DNA from: Streptomyces sp. NBC_01549
GTDB taxonomy: Bacteria > Actinomycetota > Actinomycetes > Streptomycetales > Streptomycetaceae
Assembly: GCF_026339955.1 (NCBI RefSeq)
Contig: NZ_JAPEPW010000001.1
Location: forward strand, 3,932,501 to 3,996,500
Direction: 5' to 3'
Length of the DNA stretch: 64,000 nucleotides
The notes under the pieces are model-generated. The model ran no database searches. It worked only from the letters and a program-made list of their open reading frames with translations, and was not told the origin of the DNA. The position numbers and the translations under genes are program-made. This document shows positions 16,906 to 25,062 of this stretch, one piece after another (the stretch's first letter is position 1; the number at the start of each line of letters is the position of its first letter).

Positions 16906-17080
16906 CTTGCTCCTCGGGCTGAAGCCCGAGGATTCTGGCCTTCTCGTCCGTTGCCGTGCCGCTACGCGGCACGGGGTTCGGGCGGGAATCCGTGGCTTCC
17001 TGCTTCGTCGCGCTGTGCGGGGACGAGTCCTGGTCCTACCCGCGCTCCACAGGCTGCGACCGCCAGTCCGGCGGCCGTTT
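16902..17080 (-). mobile_element. IS200/IS605-type right-end remnant with TnpB tail
   Basis: The gap 16906-17322 contains no intact gene. On the minus strand, about 16965-17075 encodes a TnpB-like C-terminal tail (AAGLAVAACGARVG, ending at a TAG), alignable at DNA level with the tail of the TnpB element at 42.6 kb (CTCCACAGGCnG..ACCGCCAG.CCGGCGGCC). The remnant ends in a 9-bp perfect hairpin (16912-16931, CCTCGGGCT/AGCCCGAGG) and TTGAC (16902-16906). The catalytic and zinc-finger parts of TnpB are missing. The rest of the gap, to 17322, shows only the leader of the roadblock gene. Confidence 0.65.
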
Positions 17081-17322
17081 TCGAACATGGCGCTCGTGGA
17101 GTCGCCGCACACCCCGGCGGACCTGCGAGCGCCCCCTGGCGCGCCTTCGCAACACCCTCACCAGCATCCGAACAGCCACAAGAGGAGCGAAAATATTGTC
17201 AGTTGACCCACCTTAGTCACCGCGCGCATGTTCCACAGGAAAATGCCAGATTCCTCACCCGTCACGCGCACGTTGCGTAACTTCGGCGTCACTCGGCCGA
17301 ACCCTTTGGCGGGAGGGGATAC

Positions 17323-17724
17323 GTGGTGCCCGGAATCGACGAGTGCCTACTGGAAGCCATGCGACTGCCCGGTGCCCGGGGCGCCGCGGTGGTCGACTGG
17401 ACCAGCGGGCTGGCCCTGGGCACGGTCGGGGACGCCCCGGGCGGTGACCACGAGACGACCGCGGCGGAGGCGGCCGAGCTCGCACGGCTCGCCGCCGAGC
17501 ACAAGGCGTTCGCCCCGTCCGACGGGTCCGACTGGTCCGAGCAGGAGACCCCGGTCGAGGACCTGATCGTCAGCAACCGGGACAGCTATCACCTGCTGCG
17601 GTTCGTCAGGACCACGTTCGACAGCAGTGTGTTCCTGCATCTGTGGCTGGACCGGGCGGACGGCAATCTCGCGCTGGCCCGGATCCGGCTCGGTGAGATG
17701 GCCGGACGGCTGGTGCTGGGATGA
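17323..17724 (+). CDS. Roadblock/LC7-domain protein A
   Basis: A 133-residue roadblock/LC7 (MglB-like) protein. GAAVVDWTSGLALGTVG at about 19-35 matches the strand-turn-strand core shared with the fourth gene of this cluster (GAALVDYTSGMALGTIG). An acidic insertion at about 40-65 separates it from the C-terminal YHLLRF...LWLDR half. GTG start with GGAGGGG just upstream. The next gene starts within its stop (ATGA). Roadblock proteins regulate small GTPases, but no GTPase gene is nearby. Confidence 0.82.
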   Translation: MVPGIDECLLEAMRLPGARGAAVVDWTSGLALGTVGDAPGGDHETTAAEAAELARLAAEHKAFAPSDGSDWSEQETPVEDLIVSNRDSYHLLRFVRTTFDSSVFLHLWLDRADGNLALARIRLGEMAGRLVLG

Positions 17725-18629
17725 CGACGGTCAGAACACCCCCCGCACTCGAACTCGCCGTGCGCGACAAGGAACGCGGCACAGACCGCGACACGGACCA
17801 CGACAGGGACCCCGAAAACCACGAACGGGACCGCGAACCGGACCGCCAAAGAGATCTCGAAAGGGAACAGGGGGTAGTCCCCGTCGGGCTCTCGCCCATG
17901 CTCAGCCGGCTCGCCGCGGAACGGGCCACCGGCGTGCTGGTGCGCGAGCGCGGGGTGCTCTACCTCTGTGACGGCGAGGTCGTGCACGCCGAGAGCCCCG
18001 CCACCCCCTCGCTCGACGTACTGCTCACCGCACGCGGAGTGCTGGCGGCCGAGTCCTGGCGGGAGGCGGTCGCCGAGGCCGGGGCGCGGCGGCGGGTCGG
18101 ACGGTTCCTGGTCGAGCGCGGCCGGATCGCCGAGGGCGCGCTGGAACTGTGCCATCTCGGGGCGCTGTACGACGCGGCGTACTTCGTGCTGGGGCCGAGC
18201 AGTACTCCGGCCCGGTTCCGGTACGGGGCCGCGCACTGGCTCGGCCCGGTGCGTCCCGTGCCCGTGGCCGCGGTGGAGCGCGAGACGCTGCGCCGCCGCC
18301 AGTTGCTGCACCGGGTCTGGCCCGACCCGGCCACGGACACCGCCCCGTTGGCACGCGCCCGGCGCGCCGCCGAGCCGTCGGTCCCCCTGCGTCAGTGGGC
18401 CGTGCTCGGCAGGGTGGACGGTCTGCGGACGGCGTCGGACATCTCACTCGCCCTGGGGCGGCCCGCGTTCCACACCCTCGTCGACGTCCGCCGGCTGGCC
18501 GCGGCCGGGGTCGTCACGGCGGCGAACGCGCCGGAGCGTGCGCCGTTGCCCCGTGAGCTCACCCAGCCTTCCGCCGATCCCGACGTCGCGTTGTTGCGCC
18601 GACTCCGAGACGCGCTGGAGGCCCTGTGA
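17721..18629 (+). CDS. DUF4388/PATAN-like protein with charged N-terminus
   Basis: A 302-residue protein. Residues about 12-50 are an Arg/Asp/Glu-rich low-complexity segment (RD repeats). Residues about 55-185 resemble DUF4388/PATAN domains (ATGVLVRERGVLYLCDGEVVHAES, then SLDVLLTARGVL and GRFLVERGRI), known from signalling proteins linked to MglA/roadblock modules. Residues about 225-280 look like a winged-helix-type domain (LGRVDGLRTASDISLALG...RRLAAAGVV). Translationally coupled to both neighbours. The role is likely a partner of the roadblock proteins. Confidence 0.65.
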   Translation: MTTVRTPPALELAVRDKERGTDRDTDHDRDPENHERDREPDRQRDLEREQGVVPVGLSPMLSRLAAERATGVLVRERGVLYLCDGEVVHAESPATPSLDVLLTARGVLAAESWREAVAEAGARRRVGRFLVERGRIAEGALELCHLGALYDAAYFVLGPSSTPARFRYGAAHWLGPVRPVPVAAVERETLRRRQLLHRVWPDPATDTAPLARARRAAEPSVPLRQWAVLGRVDGLRTASDISLALGRPAFHTLVDVRRLAAAGVVTAANAPERAPLPRELTQPSADPDVALLRRLRDALEAL

Positions 18630-18667
18630 TCCGCGCGCTGCGACAGCGTGCCGAGAGGAGACTGCTG

Positions 18668-19180
18668 ATGTCGGCGGAACCCGAAGTCCTCGACGAGCTG
18701 CACCGGTTGAGGGCCCGCGTGCCCCAGCTGACCGGTGCGCTGGCGGCCAGCGTCGACGGACTCGTACTCGCCCACGACACGCCCGGAGTGGAGCCCGAGG
18801 GCGTGGCCGCACTCACCGCGGCCGCGCTGGGGGTGGCCATGCGGATGGCGGACGCCACCGGGCAGGGCGAGTTCCGCGAACTGCTGGTGCGCGGCGTCGA
18901 CGGCTATGTGGCGACGTACGCGGCGGGCGGCTCCGCCGTGCTGACGCTGCTGGCCCAGGACCGGGTCAACGTCGGCCGGCTGCACCTGGAGGGCCGCCGT
19001 TCCGGCACCCGGATCGGTGAGCTCGTGGACACCGCGACGGCGCGCGGCGAACCGGTCGCCCCGGCGCGGGCTCCCGCGCGGGCCGCCCCCATGCCGACGC
19101 GCACCCGTACGGCGCGCGGCACGCCCCGTACACCCCCGACCCCCACCCCCAACGCCACCCCCACCGCATCGGAAAGCTGA
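18668..19180 (+). CDS. Roadblock/LC7-domain protein B
   Basis: A 170-residue protein. A roadblock domain (about 5-115: QLTGALAASVDGLVLAHDTPG, then GYVATYAAGGSAVLTLLAQ) is followed by an Ala/Pro/Thr-rich tail of about 45 residues. The ATG at 18668 has GAGAGGAG 7 nt upstream; a GTG at 18626 overlapping the previous stop would add 14 Arg-rich residues. Third gene of the cluster. Confidence 0.82.
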   Translation: MSAEPEVLDELHRLRARVPQLTGALAASVDGLVLAHDTPGVEPEGVAALTAAALGVAMRMADATGQGEFRELLVRGVDGYVATYAAGGSAVLTLLAQDRVNVGRLHLEGRRSGTRIGELVDTATARGEPVAPARAPARAAPMPTRTRTARGTPRTPPTPTPNATPTASES

Positions 19181-19253
19181 CCGAAAGGCCGGACCGAGAG
19201 TCCGAAAGTCGGACCGAAAGCCGGACCGAAAAGCCGAAAGGAAGAACCACACC
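19181..19253 (+). repeat. Imperfect GGACCGAAAG repeats before roadblock C
   Basis: The 73-bp spacer consists largely of degenerate CCGAAAGNCGGACCGAAAG-type direct repeats and ends in the ribosome-binding sequence AAAGGAAG before the ATG at 19254. No gene. Confidence 0.6.
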
Positions 19254-19628
19254 ATGACCAACACCGAAACCGCGCTGAAGGAAGCACTGGCCTCCATCGA
19301 GGGCGCGACCGGCGCCGCCCTCGTCGATTACACCAGCGGAATGGCGCTGGGCACGATCGGCGGCAGCAAGGGATTCGACCTCACCGTGGCGGCGGCGGGC
19401 AACACCGACGTCGTCCGCGCCAAGATTCGCACCATGGAGCACCTCGGGCTGAAGGGCGAGATCGAGGACATCCTGATCACGCTGTCCGACCAGTACCACC
19501 TGATCCGGCTGATCAAGGGGCGCGGGGGCAACGGGCTCTTCCTGTACCTGGTGCTCGACGCCAAGCGGTCCAACCTGGCGATGGCCCGGCACCAGCTGAA
19601 GAGGATCGAGGCGGACCTCGAGGTGTAG
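19254..19628 (+). CDS. Roadblock/LC7-domain protein C
   Basis: A 124-residue single-domain roadblock protein, the closest relative of protein A in this cluster (ALVDYTSGMALGTIGGSKGFD; YHLIRLIKGRGGNGLFLYLVLD). No tail or insertion. Preceded by AAAGGAAG. Probably dimerises with itself or with A or B. Last gene of the plus-strand cluster. Confidence 0.85.
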   Translation: MTNTETALKEALASIEGATGAALVDYTSGMALGTIGGSKGFDLTVAAAGNTDVVRAKIRTMEHLGLKGEIEDILITLSDQYHLIRLIKGRGGNGLFLYLVLDAKRSNLAMARHQLKRIEADLEV

Positions 19629-19651
19629 CGGCTACCGGTCGCCGCCTCGGG

Positions 19652-20221
19652 TCAGCGGCGTCGCGCTCCGCCGGGCGCGGCGTCGCCGGCCGCCACTCCG
19701 GTGGCCCGGCAGGCCTTGACCGGCTTTCCGGCGGGGGCACCGGAGCGTCGGCCGAGCCAGTCGACGCGCACCCAGATCAGCGCCTCCTCGGCGCGCTCCC
19801 GGCGCCCTAGCCAGCCGGCCTTCAGCCACAGCCCGACACCCGCACCGGCGAGCAGCATGCCTCCGGCGGCAGGCACCGCGAAGGAGCTGCCGAGCGCGGC
19901 CACGAAGGCGAGCAGCAGCCACCAGCGATGGCCCCGGCGCCAGTTGCGTACCGTCACGGCCCGGTCCTGGAGCACGTCCTGCTTGCTCGCGCGTGCCGCC
20001 GAGCGGACGAGCGCGGCGTAGCGCTTCCTGCGGGTGTACGCCACCACGACGGCCGCGATGATGAACAGCGCGGCCCCGGCCAGGACGCCGATACGACGTC
20101 CGGTCAGCCCCGGCAACAACACCCCGATACCGGCCGCGAACACCCCGAACCACCACAGTGGTGCCGCCCCGGCCCTCACGACGACGGCCACCCGAGCCAG
20201 GCCCTGCCCTCCGCGCGCCAC
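19652..20221 (-). CDS. Four-helix integral membrane protein
   Basis: A 189-residue protein with hydrophobic segments at about 18-40, 44-62, 97-115 and 117-133. A basic cytoplasmic loop lies between helices 2 and 3, and the C-terminal tail (about 140-189) is Arg/Gly-rich. No known family recognised. Convergent with the roadblock cluster. Confidence 0.7.
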   Translation of the reverse strand: MARGGQGLARVAVVVRAGAAPLWWFGVFAAGIGVLLPGLTGRRIGVLAGAALFIIAAVVVAYTRRKRYAALVRSAARASKQDVLQDRAVTVRNWRRGHRWWLLLAFVAALGSSFAVPAAGGMLLAGAGVGLWLKAGWLGRRERAEEALIWVRVDWLGRRSGAPAGKPVKACRATGVAAGDAAPGGARRR

Positions 20222-20363
20222 GTTCTCCGCCTCCCGTGCATGCGTCTTCAGCGTCTTTGGGCGCGCACGCTAACGAGCGAAGGTGAGACGAGTCTGAGAA
20301 GCGGGGCCGCTCCACCAAACCGTGACCACTCCACCGGACCCCACCCCCTCGACCGGACCGCGG

Positions 20364-22046
20364 CTACAGCGCCGTGAGCGCCGTCGGTCGCGCGCCGCCC
20401 GACTCCGCGACGATCTCCTCGACGCTCTGCGGCTCCCGTACGACCGCGAACCGCACGTCCGTACCCCCGTGGCTGCCGCTGCTGCTGTCACTGCCGCCGT
20501 CCGTGCCCTCGGCCGCCGCGAAGCCGTAAATACCCGGTCGGGCCAGGGAGTTGTACGCGTAGTGGTGGGCGAAGTAGTACGCGCCCGTGTCCAACGCCGC
20601 CGCGTAGTCGCCCTGTTCGAGCAGCGGGAGTGCGCGCCCCTCGGCGAGCAGGTCGCCCGCGAAACAGGCGGGCCCCGCGATGTCCTGGACGACGTCCGGC
20701 CCCGCCTTGGGGTGGCCCGACGCGTCGTACGCGGCGATCCGCAGCGGCCAGGACCCGGGCGCGTACACCGTGCGGGTCGCGATCTGCACCCCCGCGTGCG
20801 TGACCGCGACCGGCCGGCCCCCGGCGGACTTCGCGTACTCGACCCGGGCGACCACGGTCCCGTGCTTGGCCAGCAGCGACCGTCCGAACTCGGTGACCAG
20901 CCCGTACCGCCCGTCGAAGAGCCCCGGAACCGCCTCGGCGAGCAGCCGTGCGTACTGCGCGTACGTCGGGGTCGTGACCTCGGAGCCGAAGTTGACCGGC
21001 AGTCCGCCGCCGATGTCGAGCGTGTCGATCTGCTGCCGCCCGACACGCCGGTTGATCTCCTCGGCCAGCGCGTACGTCTCCGCGATCCCCCGTGCCATCA
21101 GTGAGAGCGGGATGCCCTGCGACCCGGTGTGTGCGTGCAGCCGGGTCAGCCACGGCCGGTCGGCGTACGCCTGGACGATCCACTTCCGGGCGCCTTCGTC
21201 GCGCAGCCCGACCCCGAACTTCGAGGTCGCCGTCGCCGTGGACAACGCCGCGATGGAACCCCCGCCGACCTGCGGGTTCACCCGGATTCCCAGGGGTGAG
21301 CGGGGATGTGAGGAACCCGCCTGACCGCCGCTCGGTCCGTCGGGCAGGTCCCGGACCAGGCCGTCGATGCGGTCCAGCTCCTGCGGATTGTCCGCGTTGA
21401 CGGCGATGCCCAGCGCCAGCGCCTCGCGCAGCTCGGCGAGCGTCTTGGCGGGCGAGTCGAGCACGATGTCGCGGGGCGGTACTCCGGCCGCCCGTGCGAG
21501 GGCCAGCTCGCCGGGGCTCGCCACCTCCGCGCCGATGCCGTGCTCGTGCAGCAGCCGCAGCACGGGCACCAGCGGGGTCGCCTTCACCGCGAAGGCGTGC
21601 AGTACGGGTGTGTCCGGCGCCGCCACCGCGTCGAAGGCGGCCCGTAGCTCCGCCGCCGAGGCCTTGATGCCGGGAACGTCGAGGAGGGCGATGATGGGCA
21701 CCTCCGGCCCCAGCAGTCCCTGCTCCACAGCGGCCCGGACGGCCGCGGCACGTCGCGCGCCGCGACCGAAGCCGGGTGCGCCCCGGCCGGCCGGGGTCGC
21801 TGCGGCTCCCGCCGGGTGTGCCCCGGCCCCTGTGTAGGGCGCTGCGGCTCCCGTCGGGGGTGACCCGGCTCCCGTCGGGGGTGCTGTGGCTCCCGCCGGA
21901 GCAACCCCGGCTCCCGCCGGAGCAACCCCGGCTCCCGCCGGAGGCGCCCCGGCTCCCGCCGGAGTAACCCCGGCAGCCGGAGGTGACCCCGTCCCTGCCG
22001 CCCCGTCGCTCACTGAATCCTCCGTCGTGTCCCAGTCTGCGCCCAT
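20364..22046 (-). CDS. PLP-dependent decarboxylase (LysA/ODC group IV)
   Basis: A 560-residue alanine-racemase-fold decarboxylase. The PLP lysine is in HAFAVKATPL (about residue 155), the phosphate loop is DIGGGLPVNFG, and the catalytic Cys-type loop is GPACFAGD near the C-terminus. It belongs to the diaminopimelate/ornithine/carboxynorspermidine decarboxylase family, but the exact substrate is open. The first 90 residues are a Pro/Ala/Gly repeat tract (GAGVAPA heptapeptides from 21-bp repeats), absent from usual family members. An ATG at 22046 and a GTG at 22067 are both possible starts. Divergent from hutU. Confidence 0.85.
   Translation of the reverse strand: MGADWDTTEDSVSDGAAGTGSPPAAGVTPAGAGAPPAGAGVAPAGAGVAPAGATAPPTGAGSPPTGAAAPYTGAGAHPAGAAATPAGRGAPGFGRGARRAAAVRAAVEQGLLGPEVPIIALLDVPGIKASAAELRAAFDAVAAPDTPVLHAFAVKATPLVPVLRLLHEHGIGAEVASPGELALARAAGVPPRDIVLDSPAKTLAELREALALGIAVNADNPQELDRIDGLVRDLPDGPSGGQAGSSHPRSPLGIRVNPQVGGGSIAALSTATATSKFGVGLRDEGARKWIVQAYADRPWLTRLHAHTGSQGIPLSLMARGIAETYALAEEINRRVGRQQIDTLDIGGGLPVNFGSEVTTPTYAQYARLLAEAVPGLFDGRYGLVTEFGRSLLAKHGTVVARVEYAKSAGGRPVAVTHAGVQIATRTVYAPGSWPLRIAAYDASGHPKAGPDVVQDIAGPACFAGDLLAEGRALPLLEQGDYAAALDTGAYYFAHHYAYNSLARPGIYGFAAAEGTDGGSDSSSGSHGGTDVRFAVVREPQSVEEIVAESGGARPTALTAL
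21790..21980 (-). repeat. 21-bp tandem repeats in decarboxylase N-terminus
   Basis: Four near-identical units GGCTCCCGCCGGAGCAACCC (21888-21971, period 21) preceded by more degenerate copies. They encode Pro/Ala/Gly heptapeptides and keep the reading frame. Confidence 0.85.
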
Positions 22047-22095
22047 ACATCCCAGCCAAACATCCACGCCGCGCCCCCGCTGGCCTATCCACCTA

Positions 22096-22124
22096 TTGAC
22101 TAGCTCTATTCAAGAAGTCAGGAT
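22096..22124 (+). promoter_or_regulatory. Candidate housekeeping promoter of hut operon
   Basis: TTGACT (22096-22101), a 17-bp spacer, then CAGGAT (22119-22124) match Streptomyces HrdB-type promoters. The predicted start is about 30 nt upstream of the hutU ATG at 22163, which has CTAGGAGG before it. Confidence 0.6.
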
Positions 22125-22162
22125 GTGAATATCTACTGCAACAGTCCGCTAGGAGGCAGACC

Positions 22163-23836
22163 ATGTCAGGACCCCGCCCCGTCCGAGCGCCGCGCGGTAC
22201 GGAACTGAGTGCCCTGGGATGGCAGCAAGAGGCCGCCCTGCGGATGCTGCAGAACAACCTTGACCCCGAGGTCGCCGAGCACCCCGACAAGCTCGTCGTC
22301 TACGGCGGCACCGGCAAGGCCGCCCGTGACTGGCGCTCCTTCGACGCCATGGTCCGCACGCTGCGGACCCTCAAGCAGGACGAGACGATGCTCGTCCAGT
22401 CCGGCCGCCCCGTCGGCGTCATGCAGACCCACGAGTGGGCCCCCCGCGTCCTCATCGCCAACTCCAACCTGGTCGGCGACTGGGCGAACTGGGAGGAGTT
22501 CCGCCGTCTGGAGGCCCTCGGCCTCACCATGTACGGCCAGATGACCGCCGGCTCCTGGATCTACATCGGCACCCAGGGCATCCTCCAGGGCACCTACGAG
22601 ACCTTCGCCGCCGTCGCCGCCAAGAAGTTCAACGGCACGCTCGCGGGCACCATCACCCTGACCGCCGGCCTCGGCGGCATGGGCGGCGCCCAGCCGCTCG
22701 CCGTGACGATGAACGACGGCGTCGCGATCTGTATCGACGTCGACCCGCGCGCCATCGAGCGCCGTATCGAGCACCGCTACCTGGACGTCAAGGCCGACTC
22801 CCTGGAGCACGCCCTCCAGCTCGCCGTCGAGGCCCGCGACCAGCGCAAGCCGCTCTCCATCGGCCTCCTGGGCAACGCCGCCGAGCTGCTGCCCCGCATG
22901 CTCGCCGAGAGCGCCCCCATCGACATCGTGACCGACCAGACCTCGGCCCACGACCCGCTGGCCTACCTCCCCGTCGGCATCGACTTCGACGACATGGCCG
23001 ACGCGGCCGCCAAGGACCCGGCGGGCTTCACCACCCGCGCCCGTGAGTCCATGGCCAAGCACGTCGAGGCCATGGTCGGCTTCATGGACGCCGGCGCCGA
23101 GGTCTTCGACTACGGCAACTCGATCCGCGGCGAGGCCCAGCTCGCCGGGTACGAGCGGGCGTTCGCCTTCCCCGGGTTTGTGCCTGCTTACATCCGCCCG
23201 TTGTTCTCCGAGGGCAAGGGCCCCTTCCGCTGGGCGGCCCTCTCCGGCGACCCGCAGGACATCGCCAAGACCGACAAGGCGATCCTCGACCTCTTCCCCG
23301 AGAACGAGTCCCTGCACCGCTGGATCAAGCTGGCCGGTGAGCGCGTCCACTTCCAGGGCCTGCCCGCCCGCATCTGCTGGCTCGGCTACGGCGAACGCGA
23401 CAAGGCCGGCGAGCGCTTCAACGACATGGTGGCGTCCGGCGAGCTCGCCGCGCCCCTGGCCATCGGCCGCGACCACCTCGACTGCGGCTCCGTCGCGTCC
23501 CCGTACCGCGAGACCGAGGCCATGCTCGACGGCTCCGACGCGATCGCCGACTGGCCGCTGCTCAACGCCATGGTGAACGTCGCCTCCGGCGCCTCCTGGG
23601 TCTCCATCCACCACGGCGGCGGCGTCGGCATGGGCCGCTCCATCCACGCCGGCCAGGTGTCCGTCGCCGACGGCACCAAGCTGGCCGGCGAGAAGATCCG
23701 CCGCGTCCTCACCAACGACCCCGGCATGGGCGTCATCCGGCACGTCGACGCCGGGTACGACATCGCCGAGTCCGTCGCCCAGGAGCGCGGCGTGCGCATC
23801 CCGATGCGCGAAGGCGACGAGGGCGGCGCCGCGTGA
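22163..23836 (+). CDS. hutU: Urocanate hydratase
   Basis: A 557-residue urocanase converting urocanate to 4-imidazolone-5-propionate with tightly bound NAD, in the cytoplasm. Family motifs: VVYGGTGKAARDW, LGGMGGAQPLAVTMNDGV (NAD region) and the conserved Cys motif LDCGSVASPYRETEAM. Length is normal. ATG with AGGAGG. First gene of hutU-M20-hutF-hutI; its stop overlaps the next start (GTGA, 23833-23836). A good HrdB-type promoter lies just upstream. Confidence 0.97.
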   Translation: MSGPRPVRAPRGTELSALGWQQEAALRMLQNNLDPEVAEHPDKLVVYGGTGKAARDWRSFDAMVRTLRTLKQDETMLVQSGRPVGVMQTHEWAPRVLIANSNLVGDWANWEEFRRLEALGLTMYGQMTAGSWIYIGTQGILQGTYETFAAVAAKKFNGTLAGTITLTAGLGGMGGAQPLAVTMNDGVAICIDVDPRAIERRIEHRYLDVKADSLEHALQLAVEARDQRKPLSIGLLGNAAELLPRMLAESAPIDIVTDQTSAHDPLAYLPVGIDFDDMADAAAKDPAGFTTRARESMAKHVEAMVGFMDAGAEVFDYGNSIRGEAQLAGYERAFAFPGFVPAYIRPLFSEGKGPFRWAALSGDPQDIAKTDKAILDLFPENESLHRWIKLAGERVHFQGLPARICWLGYGERDKAGERFNDMVASGELAAPLAIGRDHLDCGSVASPYRETEAMLDGSDAIADWPLLNAMVNVASGASWVSIHHGGGVGMGRSIHAGQVSVADGTKLAGEKIRRVLTNDPGMGVIRHVDAGYDIAESVAQERGVRIPMREGDEGGAA

Positions 23837-25062
23837 CCTTCCACAGCATGTGGGCGGAGCTGCTGCCGATCGGCCGCAGCTCCGCCTCCGGCGGCTACCG
23901 CCGCTTCGCCTGGACCGGGGCCGACACGGACTGCCGTGCCTGGTTCCGGGCGCAGGCCGAGTCCCGCGGGCTGCGCTACGAGCTGGACCGCAACGGCAAC
24001 CAGTGGGCCTGGCTCGGCGACCCGGCCGAGGGCGACGCCGTGGTCACCGGGTCCCACCTGGACTCCGTGCCCGACGGCGGAGCCTTCGACGGGCCCCTCG
24101 GCGTCGTGTCGTCCTTCGCCGCCCTGGATGAACTGCGCGCCCGACACGTGGAGTTCACCCGGCCCCTCGCCATCGTCAACTTCGGTGACGAGGAGGGCGC
24201 CCGGTTCGGGCTCGCCTGCGTCGGCTCCCGGCTGGCCGCCGGACAGCTCACCGTCGAGCAGGCGCACCGGCTGACCGACGGCGACGGCATCACACTCCCG
24301 CAGGCCATGGAGCGCGCCGGATACGACCCCGACACCATCGGTCCCGACCCCGAGCGCCTCTCCCGCGTCGGCGCCTTCGTCGAACTGCACGTCGAGCAGG
24401 GCCGCGCCCTCGACCTCAGCGGCGACCAGGTCGGCATCGCCAGCGCGATCTGGCCGCACGGCCGCTGGCGCTTCGACTTCCGGGGCGAGGCCAACCACGC
24501 GGGCACCACCCGGCTCGTCGACCGCCGCGACCCGATGCTGTCCTACGCGGAGACCGTGCTCGCCGCCCGCCGTGAAGCCCAGCTCGCCGGTGCCGTCGCC
24601 ACCTTCGGCAAGATCTCCGTCGAGCCGAACGGCGTGAACGCCATCCCCTCCCTCGTGCGCGGCTGGCTCGACTCCCGCGCCGCCGACCAGGCGACCCTCG
24701 ACACGGTCGTCACCGGCGTCGAGAAGGCGGCCCGCGAGTACGCGGAGGCCCAGGGCGTCGAACTCGACGTCGTCCGCGAGTCGTTCACCCCCGTCGTCGA
24801 GTTCGAGCACGCCCTGCGTGACGAGCTCGCCCGCATCCTGGGCAAGGACGGGGAAGGGGCCGCGGCACTCACGGTTCCCGTCCTGGGTACGGGTGCCGGA
24901 CATGACGCCGGAATTCTCTCCGGGACCGTCCCGACCGCCATGCTGTTCGTACGCAACCCCACGGGTGTCTCGCACTCCCCGGCCGAGTACGCCGCCGAGG
25001 ACGACTGCGAGGCTGGGGTGACCGCACTCGCCGATGTACTCGAAGGGCTGGCCTGCAGGTGA
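23833..25062 (+). CDS. M20-family amidohydrolase (allantoate/N-carbamoyl type), hut-associated
   Basis: A 409-residue binuclear metallohydrolase of the allantoate amidohydrolase/N-carbamoyl-L-amino-acid hydrolase family. Metal-site motifs: GSHLDSVPDGGAFDG, NFGDEEGARFG and ELHVEQG, and GAGHDAGILS near the C-terminus. The gene overlaps hutU and hutF by GTGA at both ends. No HutG is encoded nearby, so this enzyme is the best local candidate to hydrolyse N-formylglutamate made by HutF. The annotation allantoate amidohydrolase rests on family similarity alone. Confidence 0.85.
   Translation: MTFHSMWAELLPIGRSSASGGYRRFAWTGADTDCRAWFRAQAESRGLRYELDRNGNQWAWLGDPAEGDAVVTGSHLDSVPDGGAFDGPLGVVSSFAALDELRARHVEFTRPLAIVNFGDEEGARFGLACVGSRLAAGQLTVEQAHRLTDGDGITLPQAMERAGYDPDTIGPDPERLSRVGAFVELHVEQGRALDLSGDQVGIASAIWPHGRWRFDFRGEANHAGTTRLVDRRDPMLSYAETVLAARREAQLAGAVATFGKISVEPNGVNAIPSLVRGWLDSRAADQATLDTVVTGVEKAAREYAEAQGVELDVVRESFTPVVEFEHALRDELARILGKDGEGAAALTVPVLGTGAGHDAGILSGTVPTAMLFVRNPTGVSHSPAEYAAEDDCEAGVTALADVLEGLACR

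Noticed and set aside
16907..17206. 99-codon plus-strand frame after the RpiR gene
   Set aside because: Runs through the IS right-end hairpin and the antisense of a TnpB tail; better explained as element remnant.
22166..23743. 525-codon open frame on the minus strand
   Set aside because: Antisense to hutU, which has full family motifs; composition is that of a shadow frame.
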